Part shown: in pieces, positions 53,441 through 61,214 of the stretch
Position numbering within the stretch: the stretch's first letter is position 1
How the letters are laid out: each line of letters begins with the position of its first letter
Source of the DNA: an uncultured Flavobacteriales bacterium
GTDB taxonomy: Bacteria; Bacteroidota; Bacteroidia; Flavobacteriales_D; Crocinitomicaceae
Length of the DNA stretch: 64,000 nt
Reading direction: 5' to 3'
Assembly (NCBI GenBank): GCA_913046365.1
Contig: CAJWRM010000008.1
Coordinates: 17,590 to 81,589, forward strand
Notes under the pieces: generated by a model
Database searches by the model: none
What the model was told of the DNA's origin: nothing
What the model saw: the letters and a program-made list of their open reading frames with translations, nothing else
Position numbers and translations under genes: made by a program

Positions 53441-56400
53441 ATGATTGCAAATTTTTTAAAAAAGCTGGTCGGCGACAAAAACCTAAAAGATCAAAAGGAA
53501 TACAACCCTTTTGTGAAAGCTACAAATGAGGTGTATCCGGAAATTCAGAGTCTTTCAGACGAAGGTTTACGAGACAAAACTAAAGGCTTTATTACCAAAA
53601 TAAAAGAAGAAAAAGAAACGCTAGAAACTGAGCTTACAAAGCTAAAAGAATCGGCTGAAGATTTTAAAATTTCTGTTCAAGATAAAATTGAAATCTTTGA
53701 AAAAATAGAGAAGCTAGAAAAAGAGATTGACCAGCAAATTGAAAATTCACTTAAAGAAATTTTACCCAGCGCATTTGCTGTTGTAAAAGAAACAGCCTCG
53801 AGATGGGCAACAAATGGTAAGTTAACAGTGAAAGCCACAGACTTTGATAGGGACTTGTCTGCTAAAAAGGATGGTATCACAATTGAAGGAGAAGATGCTA
53901 TTTGGCATAATGAATGGACGGCAGCGGGCACGGCAGTTCAATGGAATATGACCCACTATGATGTTCAGCTTATGGGCGGTGCCGTATTACATAAAGGAAA
54001 CATTGCCGAAATGCAAACGGGAGAGGGAAAAACCCTTGTCGCCACGCTACCTGTATATTTAAATGCACTTGCTAAAAAAGGAACACACGTTGTTACTGTA
54101 AATGATTATCTAGCAAAACGTGACTCAGAATGGATGGGGCCTTTATATCAATTTCATGGACTATCTGTAGATTGTATCGATAAGCACAGACCAAATTCGG
54201 CAGAACGACGCCAAGCCTACATGGCCGATATCACTTTCGGAACCAACAACGAGTTTGGATTTGACTACTTACGGGACAACATGGCAGGATCAGTAGAAGA
54301 CTTAGTGCAACGTAAACATCACTTCGCCATTGTGGATGAGGTGGATTCTGTATTGATTGATGATGCAAGAACACCACTTATTATTTCTGGGCCTACGCCG
54401 AAAGGAGACGAACATGAATTTCACGTACTGAAACCTAGAATTGAGCGCGTAGTTCAAGCACAAAAAGCATATATTCAGCAATGCCTCGTTGAAGCCAAGA
54501 AAAAGCTCACCGTAATCAATGAACCCTCGAAAGATAAAGCAAAAGATAAACAAGATCTTGAAGAAGGAGGAATCGCATTACTAAGGGCATTTAGAGGTTT
54601 ACCCAAAAACAGGCCGCTCATCAAATATTTGTCTGAGCCAGGAATAAAAGTAAATCTGCAAAAGACAGAAAACTTTTACATGCAAGAGCAAGGCAAGCAC
54701 ATGAAAAAAATTGATGCCGAGCTTTTCTTTACGATAGATGAAAAAAACAATTCAATTCAGCTTACAGATAAAGGAATAGATTTAGTTTCGGGAAATGAAG
54801 AAAGAGATTTCTTTATTATGCCGGACATCGGAGCTGAAATTGCCAAACTAGAAAAAGAAAATTCAAATAAGGAGGAGCTTGTTGAAAAGAAAGATACACT
54901 GATTCGTGAGTATTCTATCAAATCAGAACGGATACACTCCATCAACCAGCTTTTGAAAGCATATACACTCTTTGAAAAGGAGGTTGAATATGTTGTGATG
55001 GATGGTAAAGTTAAAATCGTAGACGAATCAACAGGTCGTATTCTAGATGGTAGAAGGTATTCTGATGGTCTTCATCAAGCAATTGAAGCAAAGGAAGATG
55101 TAACTGTAGAAGCTGCAACTCAAACCTATGCCACGGTTACGCTTCAAAATTACTTTAGAATGTACCACAAGCTATCTGGAATGACAGGTACGGCTGAAAC
55201 TGAAGCGAAAGAATTCTGGGACATCTATGAACTTGATGTTGTCGTTGTGCCAACAAATAAACCTGTTGTTAGAAAGGATGAAGACGATTGGGTATTCAAG
55301 ACAGCAAGAGAAAAATACAATGCAGTTACAGATGAAGTAGAAAAATTAGTAGCTGAAGGAAGACCTGTGCTGGTTGGAACAACAACAGTTGAGATTTCTG
55401 AACTAGTAAGCCGACTGCTTCAAATGAAAAAAGTAAAGCACCAAGTGCTAAATGCCAAATACCACCAAAAAGAAGCTGAGATTGTAGCAAATGCTGGTTT
55501 GGCCGGAGCCGTGACCATTGCAACAAACATGGCAGGACGTGGAACAGACATTAAACTCGGAGATGGGGTTAAGCAATCTGGTGGTCTTGCAATTATAGGA
55601 ACTGAAAGACACGATTCAAGACGTGTTGACCGTCAGCTTCGTGGACGTGCAGGTAGACAGGGTGATCCTGGTTCTTCAAGATTTTTCGTTTCACTTGAGG
55701 ACGACCTAATGCGCAAGTTCGGTTCTGAAAGAATCGCCAAGTTGATGGACAGAATGGGCTTAAAAGAAGGTGAAGTTATTTCTGCTGGATTGGTTTCGAA
55801 ATCTATCGGAAATGCACAGAAAAAAGTTGAAGAAAACAACTTCGGTGTACGTAAAAGACTTTTGGAGTATGATGATGTTATGAACTCGCAACGTAAAGCA
55901 ATATATAAGAAACGTAAAAATGCTTTATATGGCGATCGCTTGGATATTGATGTAGACAATATGTACTATGACCTTTGTGACAATACGGTCTATAACAATG
56001 AAAACTCCAATTATCAAGATTTTGAGATGGATCTCATTCGTTTATTAGGGATTCAGTCTCCAGTAACTGAGGAAGAATTCGCCAATGTACCGAAGCCAGA
56101 GCTTGTAGAAATGGTTTATGAAAAAACACGCTCTAAATACGAGAGAAAATGTGAAAAAATTGCCGAAAAGGGAATGCCGCAAATCAAGCATGTCTATGAG
56201 ACGATGTCTGAAAAATACAAGAATATTGTATTCCCATTATCTGATGGGAAAAGAGAAATGCGCCTGATTGTTAATTTAGAAGAAGCATATACTTCTGAAG
56301 GGAAAAACATCAGTAAGGCCTTTGAAAAAAATGTAATTCTTTCAAAAATTGATGAAGAATGGAAGGAACACCTCCGTGAAATGGATGACCTTCGCTCAGC

Positions 56401-56818
56401 AGTAAACAATGCGAGCTACGAACAAAAAGATCCCCTTGTGATTTATAAACTCGAATCCTACGAACTTTTCAGAAACATGCTTGGTAGGTTAAACGAAGAG
56501 GTTGTTGAATTACTAATGAAATTGGATATCCCGGAGCAACAAGAAGTTGAAAGCACAAACAAAGAGGACAAGCAGAGCAACTATGGCGGATCTAAATCCA
56601 ACAGCGACCAAACACAAATTCCATCGGGAAGAGAGGGATTTGATGAAGCAATTAGAAACTCAGCGCCTCGACCAGAAAAGCAACAACCTATTTTCGCTGC
56701 GCCCAAGGTCAATCGAAATGAAATCGTGAAAATTTCGAACGGTCGAGAAACAAAGGAAATGAAATATAAAAAAGCCATAAGCCTTCTTGAGTCTGGAGCT
56801 TGGCGCATTGTCAAATAA
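53441..56818 (+). CDS. secA: Preprotein translocase ATPase SecA
   Basis: Motor of the Sec export pathway. 1125 residues, the long Bacteroidota form with insertions. Walker A MQTGEGKT near 190, [47 protein letters not shown] and [20 protein letters not shown] are the standard helicase-like motifs. The C-terminus is a linker followed by [20 protein letters not shown]; the CxCxSGxxxxxCC zinc motif of E. coli SecA, which binds SecB, is absent. The stop overlaps the DUF2520 start (TAATG). Confidence 0.97.
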   Translation: MIANFLKKLVGDKNLKDQKEYNPFVKATNEVYPEIQSLSDEGLRDKTKGFITKIKEEKETLETELTKLKESAEDFKISVQDKIEIFEKIEKLEKEIDQQIENSLKEILPSAFAVVKETASRWATNGKLTVKATDFDRDLSAKKDGITIEGEDAIWHNEWTAAGTAVQWNMTHYDVQLMGGAVLHKGNIAEMQTGEGKTLVATLPVYLNALAKKGTHVVTVNDYLAKRDSEWMGPLYQFHGLSVDCIDKHRPNSAERRQAYMADITFGTNNEFGFDYLRDNMAGSVEDLVQRKHHFAIVDEVDSVLIDDARTPLIISGPTPKGDEHEFHVLKPRIERVVQAQKAYIQQCLVEAKKKLTVINEPSKDKAKDKQDLEEGGIALLRAFRGLPKNRPLIKYLSEPGIKVNLQKTENFYMQEQGKHMKKIDAELFFTIDEKNNSIQLTDKGIDLVSGNEERDFFIMPDIGAEIAKLEKENSNKEELVEKKDTLIREYSIKSERIHSINQLLKAYTLFEKEVEYVVMDGKVKIVDESTGRILDGRRYSDGLHQAIEAKEDVTVEAATQTYATVTLQNYFRMYHKLSGMTGTAETEAKEFWDIYELDVVVVPTNKPVVRKDEDDWVFKTAREKYNAVTDEVEKLVAEGRPVLVGTTTVEISELVSRLLQMKKVKHQVLNAKYHQKEAEIVANAGLAGAVTIATNMAGRGTDIKLGDGVKQSGGLAIIGTERHDSRRVDRQLRGRAGRQGDPGSSRFFVSLEDDLMRKFGSERIAKLMDRMGLKEGEVISAGLVSKSIGNAQKKVEENNFGVRKRLLEYDDVMNSQRKAIYKKRKNALYGDRLDIDVDNMYYDLCDNTVYNNENSNYQDFEMDLIRLLGIQSPVTEEEFANVPKPELVEMVYEKTRSKYERKCEKIAEKGMPQIKHVYETMSEKYKNIVFPLSDGKREMRLIVNLEEAYTSEGKNISKAFEKNVILSKIDEEWKEHLREMDDLRSAVNNASYEQKDPLVIYKLESYELFRNMLGRLNEEVVELLMKLDIPEQQEVESTNKEDKQSNYGGSKSNSDQTQIPSGREGFDEAIRNSAPRPEKQQPIFAAPKVNRNEIVKISNGRETKEMKYKKAISLLESGAWRIVK

Positions 56819-57588
56819 TGAATGTAAAGACACCACCAAGTATTGCCATTATAGGCTCTGGTAGAGTCGCAAATGCCATTGGTGTTCTTTTCAAGTCAAA
56901 AGGGATCCAAATTGAATCAGTTCATAGTCGGAACAAAGACTCTGGACACGCACTATCCTTAAAACTAGGTTGTTCTTTCATCACAAAAATCGAGACGGTC
57001 GTTGCAGATATCCTTCTAGTCTGTGTGAGTGACGATGCTATTCATCACGTAATCGGGGAGATTCCTCCGCATCAAAAAGTACTATATACTGCAGGAAGTG
57101 TTGAATTGGATTCATTAGAGCATAAAAAATGTGGCGTGTTTTATCCTCTTCAGACCTTTACAGATCGAGACCAAAGTATGGCGTATCATTTTCCTATTCT
57201 TCTAGAAGCGCATCAAGATGATTTGATGGACGAAATGATCCTCTTGTGCATCCAAAGTGGATTACACTTCGAAAAATGTTCCTCGAATAGAAGAAAACAA
57301 TACCATCTTGTCGCTGTACTTTTGAATAATTTTGTCAACCATTTGGTTTATTTGAGTCAAGAAGAAGCCAATAAGAGAGGATTGAGTTGGGACGTTTTGG
57401 AGCCGCTCCTAGAAAAAACTTTGACATCAATAAAGCAATCAAAGGCCAAAGAAAACCAGACAGGACCAGCAAGAAGAGGAGACCTTAAAATCCTAGCAAA
57501 ACATGAGGAGATGCTCGATGAATCCACAAAAAAGATTTATCGCCAGCTCAGTGAAAGCATACTAAACACCTACAAAAATGAATTATAA
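56818..57588 (+). CDS. Rossmann-fold/DUF2520 protein
   Basis: 256 residues. N-terminal NAD(P)-binding fold SIAIIGSGRVANAIGVLF, and a C-terminal helical DUF2520 domain with the family signature QTGPARRGD near 220. The family resembles ketopantoate reductase and F420-dependent NADP oxidoreductases; its substrate is unknown. I use ATG 56818, which forms TAATG with the secA stop; the upstream TTG at 56800 lies in secA. It overlaps the KdsC-like gene by 11 bases. Confidence 0.88.
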   Translation: MNVKTPPSIAIIGSGRVANAIGVLFKSKGIQIESVHSRNKDSGHALSLKLGCSFITKIETVVADILLVCVSDDAIHHVIGEIPPHQKVLYTAGSVELDSLEHKKCGVFYPLQTFTDRDQSMAYHFPILLEAHQDDLMDEMILLCIQSGLHFEKCSSNRRKQYHLVAVLLNNFVNHLVYLSQEEANKRGLSWDVLEPLLEKTLTSIKQSKAKENQTGPARRGDLKILAKHEEMLDESTKKIYRQLSESILNTYKNEL

Positions 57589-58093
57589 AGAAAAGCTCAA
57601 GGACATCACCACCTTTATTTTTGATGTCGATGGAGTGCTAACTGATGGAAAAGTCTACCTGCTAAAGGAAGAGGTCGTTCGCGCATTAAATTCAAAAGAT
57701 GGATATGCCTTGCAATATGCAAGTAAAAACAACTACCAAATCTTTATCATCACAGGGGGGTATAGTGAAGACCTTAAAAAACGACTAATTGATCTAGGTA
57801 TTAATGATGTTTTTCTGCGTTCGAATAATAAAATTGACGTTTACAACGGTATAAAAGAGAAATACGGCATAGCGGATAAACAAGTGCTTTACATGGGTGA
57901 TGACATTCCGGATATACCAGTTTTACATGTTGCGGGGGTATCTTGCTGTCCTCAGGATGCAGCCATCGATGTGAAACAAGTAGTTGACTACCACTCCCCT
58001 ATTGACGGCGGAAAAGGATGTGTCCGAGAGGTGATTGAACAAACACTTCGAGTACAGGGTAAATGGCTCAGTAAAAACGCTTTTCAATGGTAA
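57578..58093 (+). CDS. kdsC: KdsC-like HAD phosphatase
   Basis: 171 residues of the C0 HAD type without a cap domain, which works as a tetramer. Motif I is FIFDVDGVLTDGKVY near 12-26, motif II FIITGG near 57, and YMGDDIPDIPVLHVAGVSCCPQDA contains motif IV and the lid loop. The closest known role is 3-deoxy-D-manno-octulosonate 8-phosphate phosphatase, for KDO in lipopolysaccharide; related enzymes act on sialic acid phosphates. The window lacks other kds genes, so the role rests on family similarity. Confidence 0.87.
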   Translation: MNYKEKLKDITTFIFDVDGVLTDGKVYLLKEEVVRALNSKDGYALQYASKNNYQIFIITGGYSEDLKKRLIDLGINDVFLRSNNKIDVYNGIKEKYGIADKQVLYMGDDIPDIPVLHVAGVSCCPQDAAIDVKQVVDYHSPIDGGKGCVREVIEQTLRVQGKWLSKNAFQW

Positions 58094-58116
58094 TCAACTT
58101 ATTCAAAATTGGCCAA

Positions 58117-58144
58117 TTGGTCTAAATACAATTTATTAATTTTA
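58117..58144 (+). promoter_or_regulatory. Candidate promoter for ornithine aminotransferase gene
   Basis: TTG at 58117-58119 and TAATTTTA (7 of 8 to TAnnTTTG) at 58137-58144 with 17 bases between. A TTGGCCAATTGG stretch at 58109-58120 includes a palindrome TTGGCCAA overlapping the -33 element. Confidence 0.45.
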
Positions 58145-58169
58145 CGACCTACAAAATTCAAATAGAAAC

Positions 58170-59396
58170 ATGGGAAAAACAGAAGAATATATTATCAAGG
58201 AAGAAAAGTATGGGGCACACAACTATCATCCTCTTCCCGTTGTATTGTCAAAGGGTGAAGGTGTTCACGTTTGGGATGTTGATGGTAAACACTATTTTGA
58301 CTTTTTATCTGCCTACTCTGCTGTAAATCAAGGACATTGTCATCCAAAAATCATTAAAGCCCTCAATGATCAAGCGACGAAACTCACATTGACATCAAGA
58401 GCATTTCATAATGATATTCTTGGAGAATACGAACGGTTTATTACTGAACTTTTCGGATATGACAAAGTACTTCCAATGAATACAGGGGTTGAGGGAGGAG
58501 AAACGGCCAATAAGCTCGCAAGAAAATGGGGATACATGAAGAAAGGTATTCCTGAAAATCAAGCTAAAATTATTTTTGCCAAAGGAAACTTTTGGGGTAG
58601 GACACTTGCCGCAATTTCTAGCTCAGATGACCCAGTATCTTTTGAAGGATTTGGTCCGTATATGCCTGGATACGAGTTAATTAATTACAATGACTTGGAT
58701 GCACTCGCCGAGGCTTTAAAAGATCCAAACGTTGCTGCATTTATGGTTGAACCTATACAAGGTGAAGCAGGAGTTGTTGTACCGCACGAAGGTTATTTAA
58801 AAGGTATACGTGACTTGTGCACTCAAAACAATGTACTTTTTATTGCCGACGAGGTACAAACTGGTATTGCCAGAACAGGAAAAATGCTTGCCACTGATTA
58901 TGAAGATGCAAGACCTGATATCGTAATTCTTGGAAAAGCGATTTCAGGAGGCGTATTTCCAGTTTCTGCTGTATTAGCCGATGATGAAATTATGCTGTGT
59001 ATCAAACCAGGAGAGCATGGATCAACATTTGGTGGAAATCCGCTAGCATGCGCCGTAGCAAGAAAAGCATTAGAAGTAATCATAGAAGAAGATCTTGCGA
59101 ACAATGCGCAAAACCTTGGAGAAAGATTTAGAAACGGAATGAATGCGATTATTGATAAATACGATCTCGTAACAATGGTTCGCGGAAAAGGCTTACTCAA
59201 TGCAATTATCATCAATGACTCACCTGACAGCTCCACGGCTTGGGACCTGTGCATGTCACTAAAAGAGAATGGTCTACTAGCAAAACCAACACATGGAAAC
59301 ATCATTCGCTTTGCTCCGCCACTTGTAATTACAGAAGAAGAACTTGACGCATGTCTCGCTATTATTGAAAAAACAATCAAAGAATTTAAAAAATAA
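58170..59396 (+). CDS. rocD: Ornithine aminotransferase
   Basis: PLP enzyme converting ornithine to glutamate-5-semialdehyde. 408 residues of aminotransferase class [23 protein letters not shown] at the start, [47 protein letters not shown] and [18 protein letters not shown] with the Schiff-base lysine near 256 are family features close to known ornithine aminotransferases. No arginine catabolism neighbours are present. The phosphohexomutase gene follows three bases later. Confidence 0.93.
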   Translation: MGKTEEYIIKEEKYGAHNYHPLPVVLSKGEGVHVWDVDGKHYFDFLSAYSAVNQGHCHPKIIKALNDQATKLTLTSRAFHNDILGEYERFITELFGYDKVLPMNTGVEGGETANKLARKWGYMKKGIPENQAKIIFAKGNFWGRTLAAISSSDDPVSFEGFGPYMPGYELINYNDLDALAEALKDPNVAAFMVEPIQGEAGVVVPHEGYLKGIRDLCTQNNVLFIADEVQTGIARTGKMLATDYEDARPDIVILGKAISGGVFPVSAVLADDEIMLCIKPGEHGSTFGGNPLACAVARKALEVIIEEDLANNAQNLGERFRNGMNAIIDKYDLVTMVRGKGLLNAIIINDSPDSSTAWDLCMSLKENGLLAKPTHGNIIRFAPPLVITEEELDACLAIIEKTIKEFKK

Positions 59397-59399
59397 CTG

Positions 59400-60806
59400 A
59401 TGGATAAAATCAAATTTGGTACGGACGGATGGCGTGCAATTATCGCGAAAGAATTCACAGTAGCGAATGTCGCTCGAGTAAGTGAAGCGACTGGTTTGTG
59501 GTTACAAAAAAACTATGAAAATCCAACTGTTTTTGTAGGACATGACTGCCGCTTTGCTGGTGAATTATTTATGGAAACTAGTGTAAAGGTTTTTCTTAAA
59601 ATGGGCCTTAATGTCCGAATGTCAAAAGGTTTTGTCTCAACACCTATGGTTTCATTGGCTGCGAATCGTTTCAATTGTCAAATTGGAGTTGTATTAACAG
59701 CGAGCCATAACCCTCCATCTTACAATGGATATAAATTAAAAGCTGATTTTGGTGGTCCTTTGGCTCCCGAACACGTTCAGCAGGTAGAGGATTTAATTCC
59801 AGATGCATGTACGATTGATTATTCAAACATTGACCTTGATGCACACCTTGAAGGAGGTAAACTAATTGTCGATGATATTGAAACGATGTACGTGGATCAC
59901 GTAAAAACCAATTTTGATCTAGATGCGATACAATCATCTAGTTTAAAATTAATTTATGATGCAATGTATGGTGCGGGGCAGCGCGTTTTACCAAGAATTC
60001 TTCCAAATGTAGACCTCTTACATTGTGATTACAACCCTTCATTTATGGGTCAAGCACCTGAGCCAATTGGGAAAAACTTAAAAGAGCTTGAAGCACTAAT
60101 GAAGTCAAACGGTTCGTTTGATTGCGCACTCGCAACGGATGGAGATGCAGACCGCATTGGCATGTTCAATGGTGCTGGTGAATTTATTGATTCTCACCAC
60201 CTCATTCTTCTGTTGATACATTACTTGGTAAAGTATAAAGGACAATCTGGTAAAGTAGCCATTGCATTTAGTGTTACCCCACGGGTAAAAAAACTATGTG
60301 ATCACTACGGACTTGATGTTATCACTACGAAAATTGGATTCAAAGAAATTGCCTCTATTATGATAACTGACGATATTCTTGTTGGCGGTGAAGAATCCGG
60401 AGGAATAGCAGTTAAAGGACATATTCCTGAGCGTGATGGTATCTGGATGGGCCTCATTATTTGGGAATTCATGGCAAAATCGGGAAAAACATTGGATGAG
60501 CTCATTGAAGAAGTTTATGAGATCGTGAATCCTTTCAAGTTTGAGCGAAGCGACCTGCACATTACGGAGGAATTGAAACAAAGTATCATTGCCAATTGCA
60601 AAGCTGGGAAGTACGAAGGTTTCGGTGAATACACCATTCGAAATATTGAAACCATTGATGGTTTTAAATTTTTCTTAGATGACGAAAGATGGGTGATGAT
60701 TCGACCTTCGGGAACAGAACCAGTACTTCGTGTTTATGCTGAGGCACCAACTCTTGAGGAGGTTCGAAAAATCCTCAAAATTACTGAGGAAGCTATCTGC
60801 GCGTAG
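59400..60806 (+). CDS. Phosphoglucomutase/phosphomannomutase family enzyme
   Basis: 468 residues, alpha-D-phosphohexomutase. FGTDGWRAIIAKEFT opens the first domain, the phosphoserine loop is VLTASHNPPSYNGYK near 100, the metal loop is TDGDADRIGMF near 245, GGEESGGIAVKGHIPERDG near 325 selects the sugar, and IRPSGTEPVLRVYAEAP near 440 binds the phosphate. The exact hexose (glucose, mannose or glucosamine) cannot be fixed from the sequence. The gene ends the plus-strand run from secA on. Confidence 0.93.
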   Translation: MDKIKFGTDGWRAIIAKEFTVANVARVSEATGLWLQKNYENPTVFVGHDCRFAGELFMETSVKVFLKMGLNVRMSKGFVSTPMVSLAANRFNCQIGVVLTASHNPPSYNGYKLKADFGGPLAPEHVQQVEDLIPDACTIDYSNIDLDAHLEGGKLIVDDIETMYVDHVKTNFDLDAIQSSSLKLIYDAMYGAGQRVLPRILPNVDLLHCDYNPSFMGQAPEPIGKNLKELEALMKSNGSFDCALATDGDADRIGMFNGAGEFIDSHHLILLLIHYLVKYKGQSGKVAIAFSVTPRVKKLCDHYGLDVITTKIGFKEIASIMITDDILVGGEESGGIAVKGHIPERDGIWMGLIIWEFMAKSGKTLDELIEEVYEIVNPFKFERSDLHITEELKQSIIANCKAGKYEGFGEYTIRNIETIDGFKFFLDDERWVMIRPSGTEPVLRVYAEAPTLEEVRKILKITEEAICA

Positions 60807-60995
60807 TACCATTACCTTCAGTACACTAATATTTACAGGTTCTTCACAATGGAAAAATAAAGATGTATCTTTATCCGTGCGTTATGGGCAAGTATAAGAA
60901 ACGACACAACGGAATGAAACAGATGAGAACCACCGTTTTTTGACATATCTTGAAAACTCAAGATAATCAACAAGTGAAATATTTGCAAAAAAAAA

Positions 60996-61082
60996 ATGGA
61001 GGCCAGCGACCATTTTAAAAACGGAGACTTCTACAGCGGAATTAAAAAAGGTGTGATAGAATTAATAGAAAAGTGGAAATAA
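60996..61082 (+). pseudogene. Remnant of a TPM-domain (YgcG-like) protein, last 28 codons
   Basis: The frame reads HFKNGDFYSGIKKGVIELI followed by EKWK and a stop. Sequences like this (HFKxGDFYxGIKxGV) form the last helix of TPM-domain proteins, which are normally about 140 residues or more. An in-frame stop lies just upstream at 60975-60977, so only the tail is left. I infer a decayed gene; identification rests on about 20 residues. Confidence 0.5.
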
Positions 61083-61133
61083 ATACTGTTGGCAACACTG
61101 TGTAGAATTCATGGCTAGTTCTCGTATACCTAC

Positions 61134-61153
61134 GAAAGTCCTCGCTGACTTTC
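61134..61153. repeat. Perfect 7-bp inverted repeat
   Basis: GAAAGTC, six-base loop CTCGCT, GACTTTC. It lies between the TPM remnant and the end of the large surface protein gene. No T tract follows on either strand, so an ordinary terminator is unlikely. Confidence 0.5.
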
Positions 61154-61214
61154 TATCAGGTTTATATTTGCTAAATTAATTACTTAAACACATCCCAAAT
61201 CATACGCCAATACC

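Larger units (their letters stand above)
60807..61214. other. Gene-free region with decayed sequence
   Basis: 408 bases with no intact gene. It holds a TPM-domain remnant (60996-61082), a perfect hairpin GAAAGTC/GACTTTC (61134-61153) and two similar short words, CGTTATGGGCAAG near 60883-60895 and GTTGGCAACA near 61089-61098, on either side of the remnant. It looks like the scar of a lost or moved gene. Confidence 0.55.

Noticed and set aside
61134..61153. Hairpin as terminator of the surface protein gene.
   Set aside because: No T tract follows the stem on the minus strand.
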